A DNA stretch of 64,000 nt from Delphinus delphis (lineage: Eukaryota; Chordata; Mammalia; Artiodactyla; Delphinidae), in NCBI RefSeq assembly GCF_949987515.2, contig NC_082698.1, positions 35,019,964 to 35,083,963 of the forward strand. The letters run 5' to 3'. Each line of letters begins with the position of its first letter. The first letter of the stretch is position 1. The translations under genes and the position numbers were made by a program. Of this stretch, positions 1 through 15,894 are shown piece by piece. Under the pieces are notes generated by a model that saw nothing but the letters and a program-made list of their open reading frames with translations, did not search any database and was not told the DNA's origin.

Positions 1-245
1 TACTTTTCTTTCTGTTCCTCAAACTGCGTAATCTCAATCTATCTTCAAGTTTTGGGGTTCATTTCCTATGACTCAAATCTGCCACTGAATCTCTTCAGTT
101 AATTTTTCATTTCATTTATTGCACTGTTTAACTCCAGAACATTTAAAAAAATAATTTCTATCTTTTAATTAATATTCTCTAGGTGGTGAGATTGTTCTTG
201 TACTTTCATGTAGATGTTTAGGTATAATTTCTTTTAGTTCTTTGC

Positions 246-1595
246 ATATTAAAACTTTTTTTTTATTGGATTATAGTTAATTTACAGTGTTGTTAGTTTC
301 AGCTGTACAGCAAAGTGAATCAGTTATACATATACCTATAGCCATTCTTTGAGCTGTACAGTAGGTTCTTATTAGCTATCTGTTTTATATATATTAGTGT
401 GTATTTGTTAATCCTAATTTCCTAGTTTATCTGCTCCCCCTCCCTTCACCTTTGGTAACCATAAGTTTGTTTTTTACATCTGTGACTCTATTGCTGTTTT
501 GTAAATAAGTTCATTTGTACCATTTTTTTTAGATTCCACGTATAAGTGACATCATATGATATTTGTCTTTCTCTGGCTTACTTCACTTAGCATGATAATC
601 TCTCAGTCCATCCATGTTGCTGCAAATGGCATTATTTTGTGCTTTTTTATGGCTGAGTAATATTCCATTGTATATACGTACCACATCTTCTTTATCCATT
701 CCTCTGCTGATGGACATTTAATTTGCTTTGATGTCTTGGCTATTGTAAATAGGGCTGTGGTGAACAAGAGGGTGCATGTATCTTTTCAAATTACAGTACT
801 CTCCAGATCTATGTACCAATTTACATCCCCACCCTCTCTAGCATTTATTGTTTGTAGATTTTTTGATGATGGTCATTCTGACTGGTGTGAGGTGATACCT
901 CATTGTAGTTTTGATTTGCATTTCTCTAATAATTAGTGATGTTGAGCATCTTTTCAGGTGCTTTTTGGCCATCTGTATGTCTTTTTTGGAGAAATGTCTA
1001 TTTAGATCTTCCACCCATTTTTTGATTGGGTCATTTTTTTTTTTTTTTTTGATATTGAGCTGCATGAGCTGTTTGTGTATCTTGGAGATTAATCCGTTGT
1101 CAGTTGCTTCAGTTGCAAATATTTTCTCCCATTCTGTGGGTTGTCTTTTCATTTTGTTTATGGTTTCCTTTGCGGTGCAAAAGCTTTTAAATTTAATTAG
1201 GTCTCATTTGTTTATTTTTATTTTCATTACTCTAGGAGGTGAATCAAAAAAGATACTGCTGTGATTTATGTCAGAGTGTTCTACCTATGTTTTCCTCTAA
1301 GAGTTTTATAGTATTTGGCCTTAACATTTAGGTCTTTAATCCATTTTGAGTTTATTTTTATGTATGGTGTTAGGGAGTGTTCTAATTTCATTTTTTAACG
1401 TGTAACTTTCCAGTTTTCCCAGCACCACTTATTGGAGAGACTGTCTTTTCTCCATTGTATACCTTGCCTCCTTTGTCACAGATTAGTTGACCCTAGGTAT
1501 GTGGGTTTATCTCTGGACTTCTATCCTGTTCCATTGATCTATATTTCTGTTTTTGTGCCAGTACCATACTGTTTTGATTACTGCAGTCTTTGCAC
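246..1595 (-). mobile_element. L1 retrotransposon, 5'-truncated, 3' UTR and end of ORF2
   Basis: Read on the minus strand this is the C-terminal part of L1 ORF2 followed by the 3' UTR and a poly-A, which appears as the T run at 255-263. An ORF2 fragment at 838-1152 includes [20 protein letters not shown], a phrase typical of mammalian L1. Multiple stops and frameshifts make it inactive. Flanks ttctttgcatatta (left) and tctttgcacatatctta (right) may be a decayed target-site duplication. Confidence 0.92.
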
Positions 1596-2833
1596 ATATC
1601 TTAAATGGATGATTTTAAAATGTATATTTAGTCAAGTTCAGTGTCTGGGCATCTTCAGGGACATTTTCTATTGACCGCTTCTTTTCCTATATATGGGCTA
1701 TACTTTCTTGTTTCTATCTGTCTCATAATATTTTGTTGAAAACTGAACATTTAAAATAATGTGCTAACACTGGAAATCAAACTCCTGCCTGCTCCTCAGG
1801 GATTGCTGTTGTGGCTTTTTCTTGTTTCTCATTGTTTAACAACTTTCCTAAACTAATTCTGTAAAGCCTGTATTCTTTACAGTATGTGGCCACTGAAGTT
1901 TCTACCTAGTGGTCAGCTAACAACTGCACAGAGATTTCCTTATACACCTGGACCCAGTTAAGTCTCCTGGTCTTTGCTGAGGGACTCTATATGAGTTTTG
2001 GGGCACACCTCCAACACTCAACCAGGTTGTTGACAATTCTGCCTAAGTCTTCACTTCCTGCTTGTGCAGAGCCTCAAGGTCAGCCAAAGGTGACAGTTTA
2101 GGGCCTACTAATTGACTCTGAAAGTTTTTGCCAGTTTTTTCACTGCTTTTATGGAGGAGCAAATGTTTGGCAGTCCTTACTCTTCTATTTTCATTACCTT
2201 CTTGCTCTTGACTTTTGAACTGAAGTAGGTATACTGTATAAACCATACATGCAACTACTACACCACCACATTTGAGAATCTCATCCTACTACAGAGGAAT
2301 GAGATGGTTGAGAAGGCTGTAAAGGAATGCAGGCATAATTTTTCTGTCTTTAAGCGGTATGTAATCCAGTTTCAAGGAAAAAGCACACACCAAAAAAGAT
2401 AAAAGACAATATCAGTGCCTGGTACCTTTAGGAACACAATAAATGCTGATTTAATAAATAAATGCAAGTCTTAGAATTTCAGAAGGGATTCACTAAGGTG
2501 GAAAAAACGTCACAAAAAATAGAGGTCTCTTGGGTCTTGACAGAAGTCTAGGACAGTGGTGAGAACAGGGAAGAACATGCCAAAAAGGAAGGACTATTCA
2601 AAGTTTTAGAGGGTTTTAAATATTCTTAATACAAGCCTTTATATATTCTGGATGCAAATCCTTTGTCAAATACGGGTGCCAACTTTTATGTTGGTATTCA
2701 CAAATAAATGACAATAATCCTGTGTCTTGAGAGACAGATTCATTGATGGGAATAATGGAAGATAAACTCATCAAGATAGGGGTTAGTGAAAGAGCTTGAA
2801 TGCTAACACAAGGAGTTAATACTTGATTCTAGA

Positions 2834-3055
2834 ATGTGGCAAACTATGGCCATAGCCCTCAAGCCAAATCTGGCTATCTATTTTCGTTAGTAAAGTTTAA
2901 TTAGAACACAGCCAAGCCAGTTTGTTCACTATCGTCTATGGCTGCTTTACTGCTAAAATAAGCAAGCTGAGTAGCTGCAACAAAGCCCATATGGCCCACA
3001 GCGCCCAAAGTGCCTACTACTTGACCCTGACAGTGGCCATGAGTGCTTGCACACA
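2834..3055 (+). mobile_element. Ancient hAT-type non-autonomous DNA transposon remnant
   Basis: It contains the phrase ggcaaactatggccatagcc, then aaagtttaattagaacacagcc and tctatggctgctttactgc, characteristic of a mammalian-wide non-autonomous DNA transposon. A second copy in reverse orientation is at 40905-41095. The exact family name is uncertain. Confidence 0.6.
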
Positions 3056-3129
3056 CGCAGGCTGAAGCCTCAGCCCTGCATAATAAAAGAAATTAAGGAT
3101 ACAGGAAACAGTTCAGACTACTTTCAAAA

Positions 3130-3930
3130 ATCTAGATATAAGGTGAGCAGCAGCGGACTGAGGGGAATTTTGCAGGACTTATGACTGGTTGAAGGGGAAG
3201 GGTAGAAGGTAAAAAACGTCCAAGATTTTGAATTTCTAAGATTGGCTGAAAGATAGTAGTGAACCAGATGTAAAATAGACAGCTAGTGGGAAGCAGCTGC
3301 ATAGCACAGGGAGATCAGCTTGGTGCTTTGTGACCACCTAGAGGGGTGGGGTAGGGAGGGGATATGGGGATATACATATACGCATAGTTGATTCACTCTG
3401 TTATACAGCAGAAACTAACACACCATTGTAAAGCAATTATACTCCAAGAAAGGTGTTAAATAAAAACAAATAAATAAAACTTGAAAAAAAAGATGGTAGT
3501 GATAACTGAAACAGCATATTTGGAGTAAACTTAGGTGGAAGTACAGTATGACAAATTTGTCTTTAAACGTGTTAAGTTTTATGTATTAGTGAAACTCCCA
3601 ACTAGGATACTGAAAGTAGTTAGATATAATACTTCCACTTGGGAGAGATGGCAGGTTTGGAAAGGGGGATTTGAAAGTTCTTTGAATAGCTGAAAACACA
3701 AAAAATAGAAGTGACCTCCTAGGATGACTGTAGAGAGAGAATAATTGAGTGGAGGACTAGGTATTAGCTATACTCACATATATAAAGCAGAAGACAGGAA
3801 GAAGTAGAGTCAGTGGAGACAGTATAGGAGTGGCCAGAGAGAAAAGGTGAGAATTGGGGAGCACAGTATATGTCATGTAGGCTGTAAAAGTGGTTTTAAG
3901 AATGAAGGTAGAAGGATGGAGAAAAGTCTA
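3130..3930 (-). mobile_element. L2 LINE fragment (antisense), interrupted by an L1 tail
   Basis: Two degraded L2 segments (about 3130-3262 and 3503-3930) read as consecutive parts of the L2 reverse-transcriptase region on the minus strand. Examples are the phrases near ccaagattttg and gtcagtggagacagtatagg. A 228-bp L1 3' end separates them. Confidence 0.55.
3263..3490 (+). mobile_element. L1 3'-end insertion with target-site duplication
   Basis: It holds the L1 3' UTR phrases cacagggagatcagcttggt and acagcagaaactaacacacc and ends in an A-rich tail. Flanking copies agatagtagtga (3251-3262) and agatggtagtga (3491-3502) form a 12-bp duplication with one mismatch. It inserted into an older antisense L2. 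Confidence 0.85.
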
Positions 3931-4640
3931 TAAAGGAAAGAGTGAAAAGATAAAAAGTCAACTGGAATGGCAAAGCGTCCAAGATGCCAAAAAGAATATC
4001 AAGGCAGGGGGTAGTTAATTTTTCAGATGAATTTCTAAAATGCAATGTTTTATAACTTTCATACTAGAAAGCCTGCAGAGAAGTAGACTTCACATTTATT
4101 TATGAAGAGATATTCCACCTTTCTATTGACTTAATTTTCACTACAAGATAATAACTCATGTACTAGAGAGCTAAAGAATGATCATAATCTCTATTAAGAA
4201 AAACATCCCCAAAAGAGGATTACAGAAATGACTGGGAATAAGAGAGAAATGTAAAGTTATTAAAAATTGATGAAAAGACTGACAAAAAGGAAAGGGTGCT
4301 GCACCAGAGCATAAAAGCCAATAGGGAAGCCTGGAAGGATAAATAGGTACAGTGGCCACTTCTCTAAATACTGCTGTACTCTAATACATGCCTTGTCCAA
4401 CCAACCTCTCTTAACTAAATGAAATACCTTATTGTATTATAACTGTTTGTGTGTATAAGACCCAACCAAAAGTCCCTGAGTGAAAAAACTTATTATTTAC
4501 ATCTTCACTGACTAATATCCACATAGTGGATAAATATTCATTGAATCACTATGCTAATACATATTTCTTTTTGCAAGATGCTGGGAAAACTTAATCAGAG
4601 TTGAAAAATTTTGTTTTTAACTTCCTGACAGGAAAATTTC

Positions 4641-4720
4641 ATTAAATGTATTAGTAAAAAATTCATTAAATGAATTTTTTAAATACATTTAAAAAATTAA
4701 ATGTATTAGTAAAAAAACTT
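4641..4720. repeat. AT-rich local direct duplication with palindromic spacer
   Basis: The 21-bp string at 4641-4661 recurs exactly at 4696-4716. The spacer contains self-complementary AT sequence (ttcattaaatgaa; aaatacatttaa). It ends directly at the left border of a CHR SINE. Confidence 0.8.
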
Positions 4721-4926
4721 GGGCTTCCCTGGTGGCGCAGTGGTTGAGAGTCCACCTGCTGATGCAGGGGACACGGGTTCGTGCCCCGGTCTGGGAAGAT
4801 CCCACATGCTGCTGAGTGGCTAGGCCCGTGAGCCACGGCCGCTGAGCCTGCACGTCTGGAGCCTGTGCTCCGCAACGGGAGAGGCCACAACAGTGAGAGG
4901 CCCGTGTACCGCAAAAAAAAAAAAAA
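4721..4926 (+). mobile_element. CHR-type SINE (tRNA-derived, cetacean)
   Basis: Starts gggcttccctggtggcgcag, has a box-B-like gggttcgtgcccc, and ends with an A-tail after cccgtgtaccgc. The copy is well preserved at about 206 bp. A clear flanking duplication was not found. Confidence 0.93.
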
Positions 4927-5479
4927 TGCAACTCACTGGCCTACAGATCACACAGAGGAAGTAAAGGAAAAGTTCACGGGTACTTTATGACATCCATCAA
5001 AACCAATTATGTTGTTCATAAAATGTATTAGCCATGACATGGATAGCTTTTTTGAATTGCAAATAAAAACAGAGAAACAAAAGAGAAAATCAGAAGAGGA
5101 TGAATAAAAGGTTGAGGATGTTTCCCAACATGAAACAATCTGAGTCTGAGTTGGTGACTACACTTAAAAAGGGAAAAACAGTGTATATGAACTCCCAACA
5201 AAGGTATAAAAGGAGGTTGAAAGAGGAGAAATAGAGGCGTGATTCTCCTCATTGGCCACTAGGTGGTGGCAGTGACCCAGGACGGTTCAGTTGTGAGGTT
5301 TAGAAATCAGGAGCCTGAAGTAAGCAACTGCTTGGCTATTTGCAGGTAAGAGACTGTAGGAGAATGACATTCTATTTGTTTAATAAAAAATGTGAAATCA
5401 TAAAAAATTTGAAAGCAAACATTCTGAAACAGTAGGAAAATTCATCAACACGTTATGAAAGGTTTACTATAAATGATCA

Positions 5480-8232
<2,753 letters not shown>

Positions 8233-8293
8233 TTAACAGAAATGGTGATTTCACAAAACACAAAACTCTGCAAGAACCCAAAGAGCAACTTAC

Positions 8294-8349
8294 GTTCTCG
8301 TAGTCCAGGGACCAACTTAAATATAATTTCCTCTAATGTGTTATCCAAC
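8294..8349 (-). CDS. PCGF5: PCGF5 coding exon (Arg70 to Glu88)
   Basis: This 56-nt exon encodes RLDNTLEEIIFKLVPGLRE, the conserved helical segment that follows the RING in PCGF proteins. The acceptor is ...TTGGAAG and the donor GTAAGT. Phases match both neighbours: it gives the last base of Arg70 and the first base of Gln89. It is separated from the next exon by an intron of only 113 nt (8181-8293). Confidence 0.95.
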
Positions 8350-8504
8350 CTTCCAAAGAGGAAAAAAGAGAATATACAAACAATGAAGACATCAAAATCC
8401 AATAGGTAAACCATTTAAGATCTGCATCTCACATATACTACAAAATATAGAACATACACAGTTTTGGCACAAGTACCACACCCAACTGCTCTGCGAGTGG
8501 AGCA

Positions 8505-9058
8505 CATCTATTTCTAGCCTGTCCCAGTGGAACACAGATTACAAAAATGGTCCCGTCCCCAGCTCTCTCTACAATCTTGCCCCTCTGAACAGGACTTTGA
8601 TAAACGGATGGAGTCTATTTCTCTACTCTGAGAATATGGGCCAGCCCTGAAATGTGCTCGGGCCAAAAGGATGTGGCACAAGTGACACTGCTTAGCTCTG
8701 AGCGCAAGCCTTATGAGGCATATCACGTGCTTTGGTGTGCTTTCTTGGAATCGTGCCACCATTAGAACGAGTCTGGAGGACACTATGTCCAAGGAGCCAA
8801 GCTGCCCTACTGAGGCCATCTCACACTAGGTCATGGACAGTCCAACCCAACAGGACAGAACCCAGGCCAGGATCGGCAGGGCAGCAACTGACCAGCCTCT
8901 GACTGCAGTCACCAGAGCGAGCCCAGCCAAGACCAGCAGACCCACCTGGATCTGTGAGCCACACAGAACTGTTGAGGAATAATAAGTGCTTTTACTGTTG
9001 TGTTCAGCATGAAAGTTAGGGGCGGTTTGTTATACAGCAATAGCTGATGCAGCCAGCT
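8505..9058 (+). mobile_element. LTR remnant, probably ERVL/MaLR class
   Basis: The 3' end reads aataataagtgctttta followed by ggtttgttatacagcaatag, the usual tail of ancient mammalian ERVL/MaLR-type LTRs (polyadenylation region then terminal sequence). No internal viral coding sequence is attached. Subfamily is unresolved. Confidence 0.6.
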
Positions 9059-11159
9059 ATTGCTTTCAAAATCTCTACCACAACTCTGGCTCTTTCCTAT
9101 GAAAGAAATAATCTCCAGTCTTCTCTTCTGAGAAATTTAGACCATTTTTCCTAGATAAAAAACGTAAGTATTTCCCTTGACATTTTTCTCGTCTCCTTTT
9201 CCTGCTGTATCTGAGCACAACTGTTCCTTTCCACGGCTTTCATTTCTTCATCTTGTCCTGCTGCTCCTGAGACACCCTTTCCGCTCATCTCCTTCATTCT
9301 GCTCGGCGGCATGACCCTCCTCCAACTGAAAACACGGCTACGCTTCTCACAGCTAAAAAGCCCCCAAACCTTGGCTTAACCTATTGTCTTTTCAAGCTGT
9401 TAGCAGATACACAACCTCTTCTTCCAACTGGAAAAACTAAGAAATCACAGTTGACATTACTTCTGTCACATACTTTTGCTTCTTTTACGCGACTGAACTC
9501 CTCAAATCATCCGTAACTTCCATAATGAATAGATTTAAAATTTTTGAGAGCTAAAATTTAAAAAATCTTACTTTTACAGTCATTTTTCTCCTCATTGCTC
9601 TGCAACAGTTTATCAGTGCTGCCTGACGCTGCCTCCTTGAAAATTTCCTTTCCTGGTTTTTCTTTTTTTCTATCAACTCCCTTTGTCCCCAAGATATTTT
9701 CCTTTTTCCAACTACCTCTACATCTGAGTATTCTCCTTTGCTCTGCTCTCTGCACCCTCTGACCTTTTCTACAGGCCGCCTTCCTTGAAGATCTCATCCA
9801 CTTTTGTGACTTCAAAACTAACATATAGGCAGATAACATATATATACACAAACACACATTGCATCTCTCTGCTGAGCTCAAGTTCCATACTTCCAACAGA
9901 TGTTGAATATCCCGAGCACCTCCTTTTGTTCATATATGTCAAGACTCTCTTATCTATTCTCCTTCAACAAAATACTGAATACCTGTCTTACTTTTTAAAA
10001 ATTAAATTTAGAAATGATACCATATCATTCCCAAATAGGCTCAAAATGCAAGCATTATTTTAACCTACCTGTCTCTCCTGCTTCACATATTTACTCACCA
10101 AGCCCCAAACAGCTGCTTCTCAATGTTCCTCCCACCCAGTCTTTCCACATTCCCATCCTTCCGTTCCCTCAATTACCACCCTATTTAGAGGACAGCATAG
10201 AGATATTTCCCTTTACCTTGACATGCTCATAGTGAATTTTCCTTAAGCACTAATTTGATCATTATTTGCCTGCTCGAGAACTAATTTCTTCCTACCACCT
10301 GGCTTCACGTGTTTATATAACTTGAGTTCAACCTGCAAACTGTAACTGGTGCTGCTCTCTTGTTGCTCTTCTCTAGCCAACTGACTTACTCAATTATCCT
10401 CAAGAATGCCTCGCCTTTTCCAATCTGTTTTCCTCCCTCATGCTCTTCATCCTGGCTCAAATACTTTTTTCCAGTTCCTACTCTCCAACCAAACCGATGT
10501 TACCTGATTCTTCAGGACTTACCTACTAACTCCTTCACAGAGTTTTCCCAGACTATTTAATAGTAGCAGTGTTTAAGAGAAGTATTATTTCTCTTCTTCT
10601 TAATATTTGTTTTATCAATGTAATACACATGTATAATTTACAAATCAAACTTCCCTGTAACCTTATATGAAAACACAACATTTTTATGCCCCGCTCTCTC
10701 TGTTCCTGATTCCTACAACCCCAGGGGCAACTGCTTTCAAATCCAAGCTGTTTTGTCTAGTATTTACTTTCATATTTCTATATATATGATAGACGGATGA
10801 TAGATTAAAAAACAAAGCCATTCTTTCTCTGCTGTCTAGGTCTTTCTGACCTCCTTCTGTGGGAGATAAAGGTTTAGCTCTCTGATATCATCCTGCCATG
10901 CCCCTTTCCTCCCAACATACGTTTTCCCAACTCTCATCTTCCTAATAGTCTTACTGTCATTTTAAAAATAATGAGTGTTTACATGGTTAGGATTATCTAA
11001 ATATTCACAGTGTACTCTGATTAAAGATATCCCCTCCTTCAATTTTTTTCTTTCCCTGGCGTTAGTAATTGCTTTCTTTTCTTCATCTGCTACATACCCA
11101 TTCCGAAATTCTCTGAAAGAATTTTCTTCTTACTATGCACAAACAGTTCAGGAATCAAC

Positions 11160-12811
11160 TAGTTCCATTCCTGTCCCCGCAGGACATCACCCCTCACCAA
11201 CGTCATGTTCTCGCTGCCCTCGCCGTCCATTCAGGACTACCCCACAGCAGTCATTAGAGCCACAGCTTGCATGCACTTTGGACTCCCTTGTCCCTCCCTC
11301 ACTTGCTCAGAATCATGTGGTGTAACCACACCACCAGTCCAATCCAGCTCTCCATCACCTTCTACCCATGGGCTGGAAAGCCCAACCACACCCCTTCAAA
11401 TTCGTAACTACAACCCAGGTGCGCCTTTCAGGTTGCCAGGACTCACACTACACTTCCCAGTCCATTTATTCTCTTACTTTCCTGGACAACACACTTTCTT
11501 CTCTTGCCAACCCCTACACCCGCCTTTTCCCCCCTTACTCTTGGCTGATAAACATCTTCTCCTCAGTGAGACACAAACTTGCAGACTCTGACCACCACAT
11601 CTACCTATGGCATCTGCACCCATGTCTACTCTGCCCTCCTACCTGCTGCTATACATGACCTGTAGGAAGCCAGTCTCTTCTATTAGATTTCACTCCCTCT
11701 CAACCACCCAAGAACACTGCTTCAGCAATGCCCTCTCTCCCCAACTCTATTATTACCTTTTTGCTCTTTCTTGGATTAGTCCCTTCACACATGCCATTAT
11801 TCCTCCCATATCACAACAAAACAGAAAACCTTCTTGACTGTACTTCTCTGAACGGCTACCACCCCATTTCTTTGCTCCCACTCCCATTTGTGGCAAAACT
11901 TGAGAAAGTTGTCTATACTCGCTGTTTTTAATTCTTCTTCCTCCCTTTCTCTCCTGTAACAATCCAGTTAGGTTTTTGCCTCACAGCTCTACTGAAAGTG
12001 CTCTTGTCAAGGCTGATGACCTCCAAGTTGCCAAATCCAACCGTCAACTCTGTCTTCACCTTACAACATCAGACACAGTCCATCACTCCCTCTTCTTTGC
12101 TTGGCTTCCAAGCCACACACTTGGATCCTCCCTCTCCTGTACTGACTGTGCCTTTTCAGTTTCCTTTGCTGGTTCTTCCTCCTCTCCCTGACCTCTCAAT
12201 GTTGGAATGCTCCAGGGATCAATCCTTGGTCCTCTACTCTTCTCTCTGCACTCACACCCGTGCATGATCTCATCCAGTCCCACAGTTTTAAATACTGTCT
12301 ACATGCTGAAGACTGCCAGATATTTAACCCCAGCCAGACCTCTCCCCTTGAATCACAGACCTGCCAACTTCTCTCTTCTCTGAAATGATTAACAGACTTA
12401 ACAGACTCAACTTGTCCAAATCCAAACTCCCCATCTACCTGTCCCCCAAACCTGCTCTATCCTTAGTCTTCCTTATCTCCGTTAATGACAAGCCCATTCT
12501 CTAATTGCTCAGGTCAGAGGTCAGGTCCACAATCTCTGAGCTCCTGGCCCACTACCCAGGCTCCCACGCTGCTCCTCAGACAAGTTGCAGGTGCCCTCCT
12601 AACTCATGACTCAGGCCGTGTGCACTGGCTGCTGCCCTGACCTGGAGCAGGCACGCTTTCCTCAGATTTATGCATGGCTAATTCCCTCAGAGACAGCAAT
12701 TCCGTGCTCAGATCTCACCTTCTCAATGAGGCCTATCCTTACCGTTTTATTTAAAGCTGGCATCTGTCCGTCCCTTCATACCTCTGACGCCCCTCACTTA
12801 CAGCACCTTCT
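11160..12811 (+). mobile_element. L2 LINE fragment with degraded reverse-transcriptase ORF
   Basis: Translated pieces match the L2 RT in order: LNGYHPISLLPLPFVAKLEK (11850-11910), STESALVKADDLQVAKSN (about 11980-12040), and the region around the GVPQGS-type motif (12190-12260), followed by the 3' portion (12600-12811). Frameshifts and stops break it. A MER20 element begins at its right end. Confidence 0.8.
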
Positions 12812-12908
12812 CAGAGTTGCTGATTCAGAGGGTCTGAGGCGGGGCCCGAGAACTGCCGTTTCTAATAAGATACTAATGGTTTGGGGACCACACTTTGAAA
12901 ACCAATGG
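12812..12908 (+). mobile_element. MER20 (hAT-Charlie) fragment
   Basis: It contains agttgctgattcagagggtc, ggggcccgagaa and ggggaccacactttgaaaac, the 3' half of MER20. It follows the L2 directly. Confidence 0.8.
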
Positions 12909-13084
12909 GCCAGACGTTTACTTATAGACAAATTATTCCAACTATAGGTACTAACATAGAAAAGAAGTCTAAAATGTAAGACTTACAAATCCAGACTTAT
13001 AGAATGATGGCAAACATCACATAGAGATGAAGTTAGTAAGGGCTCTCTAGAGAATATCTAATTCTGTTTTTCAACAGGGTACTT

Positions 13085-13295
13085 TCCTGAGATTGCACAG
13101 TTGATCTATGGTACAGCTATGGTAGGAACAGTGGGAAGAAAATGGGCTTAGTGGTGAGGACACCTGGTTTGTAGCTGGGAAGTAACATCTGAGTTTGCTA
13201 GGACCTTAGGCAATGTTGTGTCACTTCTATAAATTTCAATTTCTAATCCTGAAAAAGGGTTTGGATTAAGATCTTATGTAGCACTTCTACCTTTA
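13085..13295 (+). mobile_element. MIR SINE
   Basis: Decayed MIR core: a gagtttgctaggacctt...caatgttgtgtcacttctataaatttca order resembling the MIR 'ccttgggcaagtcacttaacctct' block. Confidence 0.5.
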
Positions 13296-13561
13296 AAAAT
13301 ATATGATTATACTTCTTTATATTATTATTATTATTTGGTATAATGATTATACCAGTAAGTAAATGGTAAAAAGGTAGTCATTTTAAAAATTCTTTTAAGT
13401 TTTACATAAATGTTTGTACACTCTTTTTGAATATATGATACAGTTTTAAAAATTAATAGTATCAAGATTAGTATCCCTGACCATCAGGTCTGCCCTCTTT
13501 CCACTACCGTGTAGCTCAGCAAATATAGAGTATTTTGTAGAATATTAAAATACTGAAAATA

Positions 13562-13879
13562 GGGGACTTCCTTGGTGGCGCAGTGGTTAAGAATCCTCCT
13601 GCCAATGCAGGGGACACAGGTTCGAACCCTGGTCCGGGAAGATCCCACATGCCATGGAGCAACTAAGCCCATGTGCCACAACTACCAAGCCTGCGCTCTA
13701 GAGCTGTGAGCCACAACTGCTGAAGCCCATGTGCCTAGAGCCTGTGCTCCACAACAAGAGAAGCCACCGCAATGAGAAGCCCGCACACCACAAGGAAGAG
13801 TGGCCCCCGCTCACTGCAACCAGAGAAAGCCTGCGTGAAGCAACGAAGACCCAACACAGAGAAAATAAATAAATAAATC
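13562..13879 (+). mobile_element. CHR-1 SINE, full length, with perfect target-site duplication
   Basis: Long CHR-1 form ending in a (AAAT)n tail. The 16-bp direct repeat taaaatactgaaaata at 13546-13561 and 13880-13895 is identical on both sides. An identical duplication and low decay indicate a fairly recent insertion inside a PCGF5 intron. Confidence 0.96.
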
Positions 13880-14125
13880 TAAAATACTGAAAATAACTAC
13901 AACTAAAGTAACTCAGAGCCTGAGATAAAGTTATAATTTTTAACTTGGAAATGTGTTTCTTAAATATTTAATATGCACAGCCTTGTTTTTCATGTCCTCT
14001 TAATAAAATACTTTAAATTGAAATAAAATGCTTTAAAATGAAAATCATAAAACCTACATTAACTGAGTCAAAGCGCTAACAAATATGATGCATAATAAAA
14101 ATTAAGAGTTTATGTAATTTATTTA

Positions 14126-14296
<171 letters not shown>

Positions 14297-14889
14297 TTAA
14301 TGTAATTAGAAATAGTCCTTAAAAATTATCTACTACATGTAAAATACCATTCTTTAATCAATAAAACCTTAAAATTATAACACTATAGAAAAGAACCAAC
14401 TGAAATAAAGCCTACTGCCACAATATAAAAAGTATAGACTATTTTGCTTATTGTTTTTTAAATATATTCACAAACCAAACAATTTATTCATAGCACTATA
14501 AAAAAAGCTGATGCGTTTACATAAAATGATAAGGTTTTCATTTAAAGTAGAACAAGGAAAGGTAGAAGCTGGTAAGTCAGGCCCATCCTTTCTTCTCCAA
14601 ATAAAAATCAAATCTGAAGCACAAAATCTGTGTAAATTAAAGATTCACTTTCCATGCAATGTTGAAAAAACCTGAAAATCTAGTATGTTATCTTTAGAGA
14701 TTTTAGAAATTTACCCCCAAACTGGAAATATGAAAAAAATATTCTGTTAAAATTATCTCAAAATTAACAGGGCTAGAAAGTACTCATAAATGTAAGCTTT
14801 GAACATACAGAATCTCAAATTCAAATATTTATGTGTGTGAAATTATTAATTACGAAACCATGGATTTTCTATGTAGCTCTATTTAGAAG

Positions 14890-15000
14890 ACCGATGGTAT
14901 CTGCAGATGTGGAACTCGCGGATATGGAGGGCCGACTGTAAGGGACTTGAGCCTCAGAAGATTTTGGTATCCATGGGGATCTTGGATAAATTAGCAAAAT
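14890..15000 (+). mobile_element. MER2-like (Tigger) DNA transposon remnant
   Basis: Phrases gatatggagggccgactgta and aagggacttgag...gattttggtatcc match the ends of the MER2/Tigger element. Confidence 0.65.
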
Positions 15001-15894
15001 TGATGGATGGCAAAATAAAAATATACATATTATTAAAAAAAAGCTAGTAAGTCTGCATTTATTTCTTTTACTAAAAGTTTATTTGAATGCAACATAAATA
15101 GTTCTTAATAATACTTGAGAGTTTTCAGTATGTCTGGATTACTTTTTACTGGCAGGGTGCTCCTGGGACTAGCCAAGAGTTACAACGGAACTTCTGGCCC
15201 GTGCAGAGTATGATGAGTTTGTGCTCACAGATACCATAACTCCAAGGGGCACGAAGTATGGGTAGTGACATCAAGCTGGTACAAAAGCACAAGAGGTAAA
15301 CCGAAAGAATGACTGAGAAACTGAAAGGGATAATTAAGATTTCAAATAAAGATTATAAACAAAGACAACAAAAATATGATTTGTGGCTTTTTGGCCACAA
15401 GCCTACACAGCCTGCCACTCCTCCAAATAATACTCCAAATAATACTAATCTTTCTGGTTATGAATCTCTCCCACCTTTTCCCTAAGCTTCTTACCTATCA
15501 ATTGTCTTGCTCAAAAACCTTTGACATATTTACAGCATCTGAACTATAAGAATTTTTCAGTCCAATTCCCTATTCCAATACCCCCTCCTCCATTTTATTA
15601 CCCTGTGTAATCTTAAATTTTCACCTGGTACTGATCAGCTCCCCCTTTTACAACTCCATTACAAACTACTTTCCCCCCTCCTTAAGCCCCACACTATCTA
15701 AAACAAGTAAAAGTTTATGTAAACAATTGATCAAGAGTACACACTAGGATTCCTACCACTGAGATTAGGTCTGAAAGTTCAAACACATCACACATACTGG
15801 TCAGAGCAACAATGGTCGGGGAAGAATTCTCCTCAGTAAATAATTTTAAAATTATCAGTACATCCAGAGAATAGTATCTTGGTATTTCCTTTCA

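Noticed and set aside
838..1152. 104-codon minus-strand ORF
   Set aside because: It is a fragment of L1 ORF2, not a host gene.
4721..4926. tRNA-like box A and box B sequences
   Set aside because: They belong to the tRNA-derived head of the SINE and do not fold as a functional tRNA gene.
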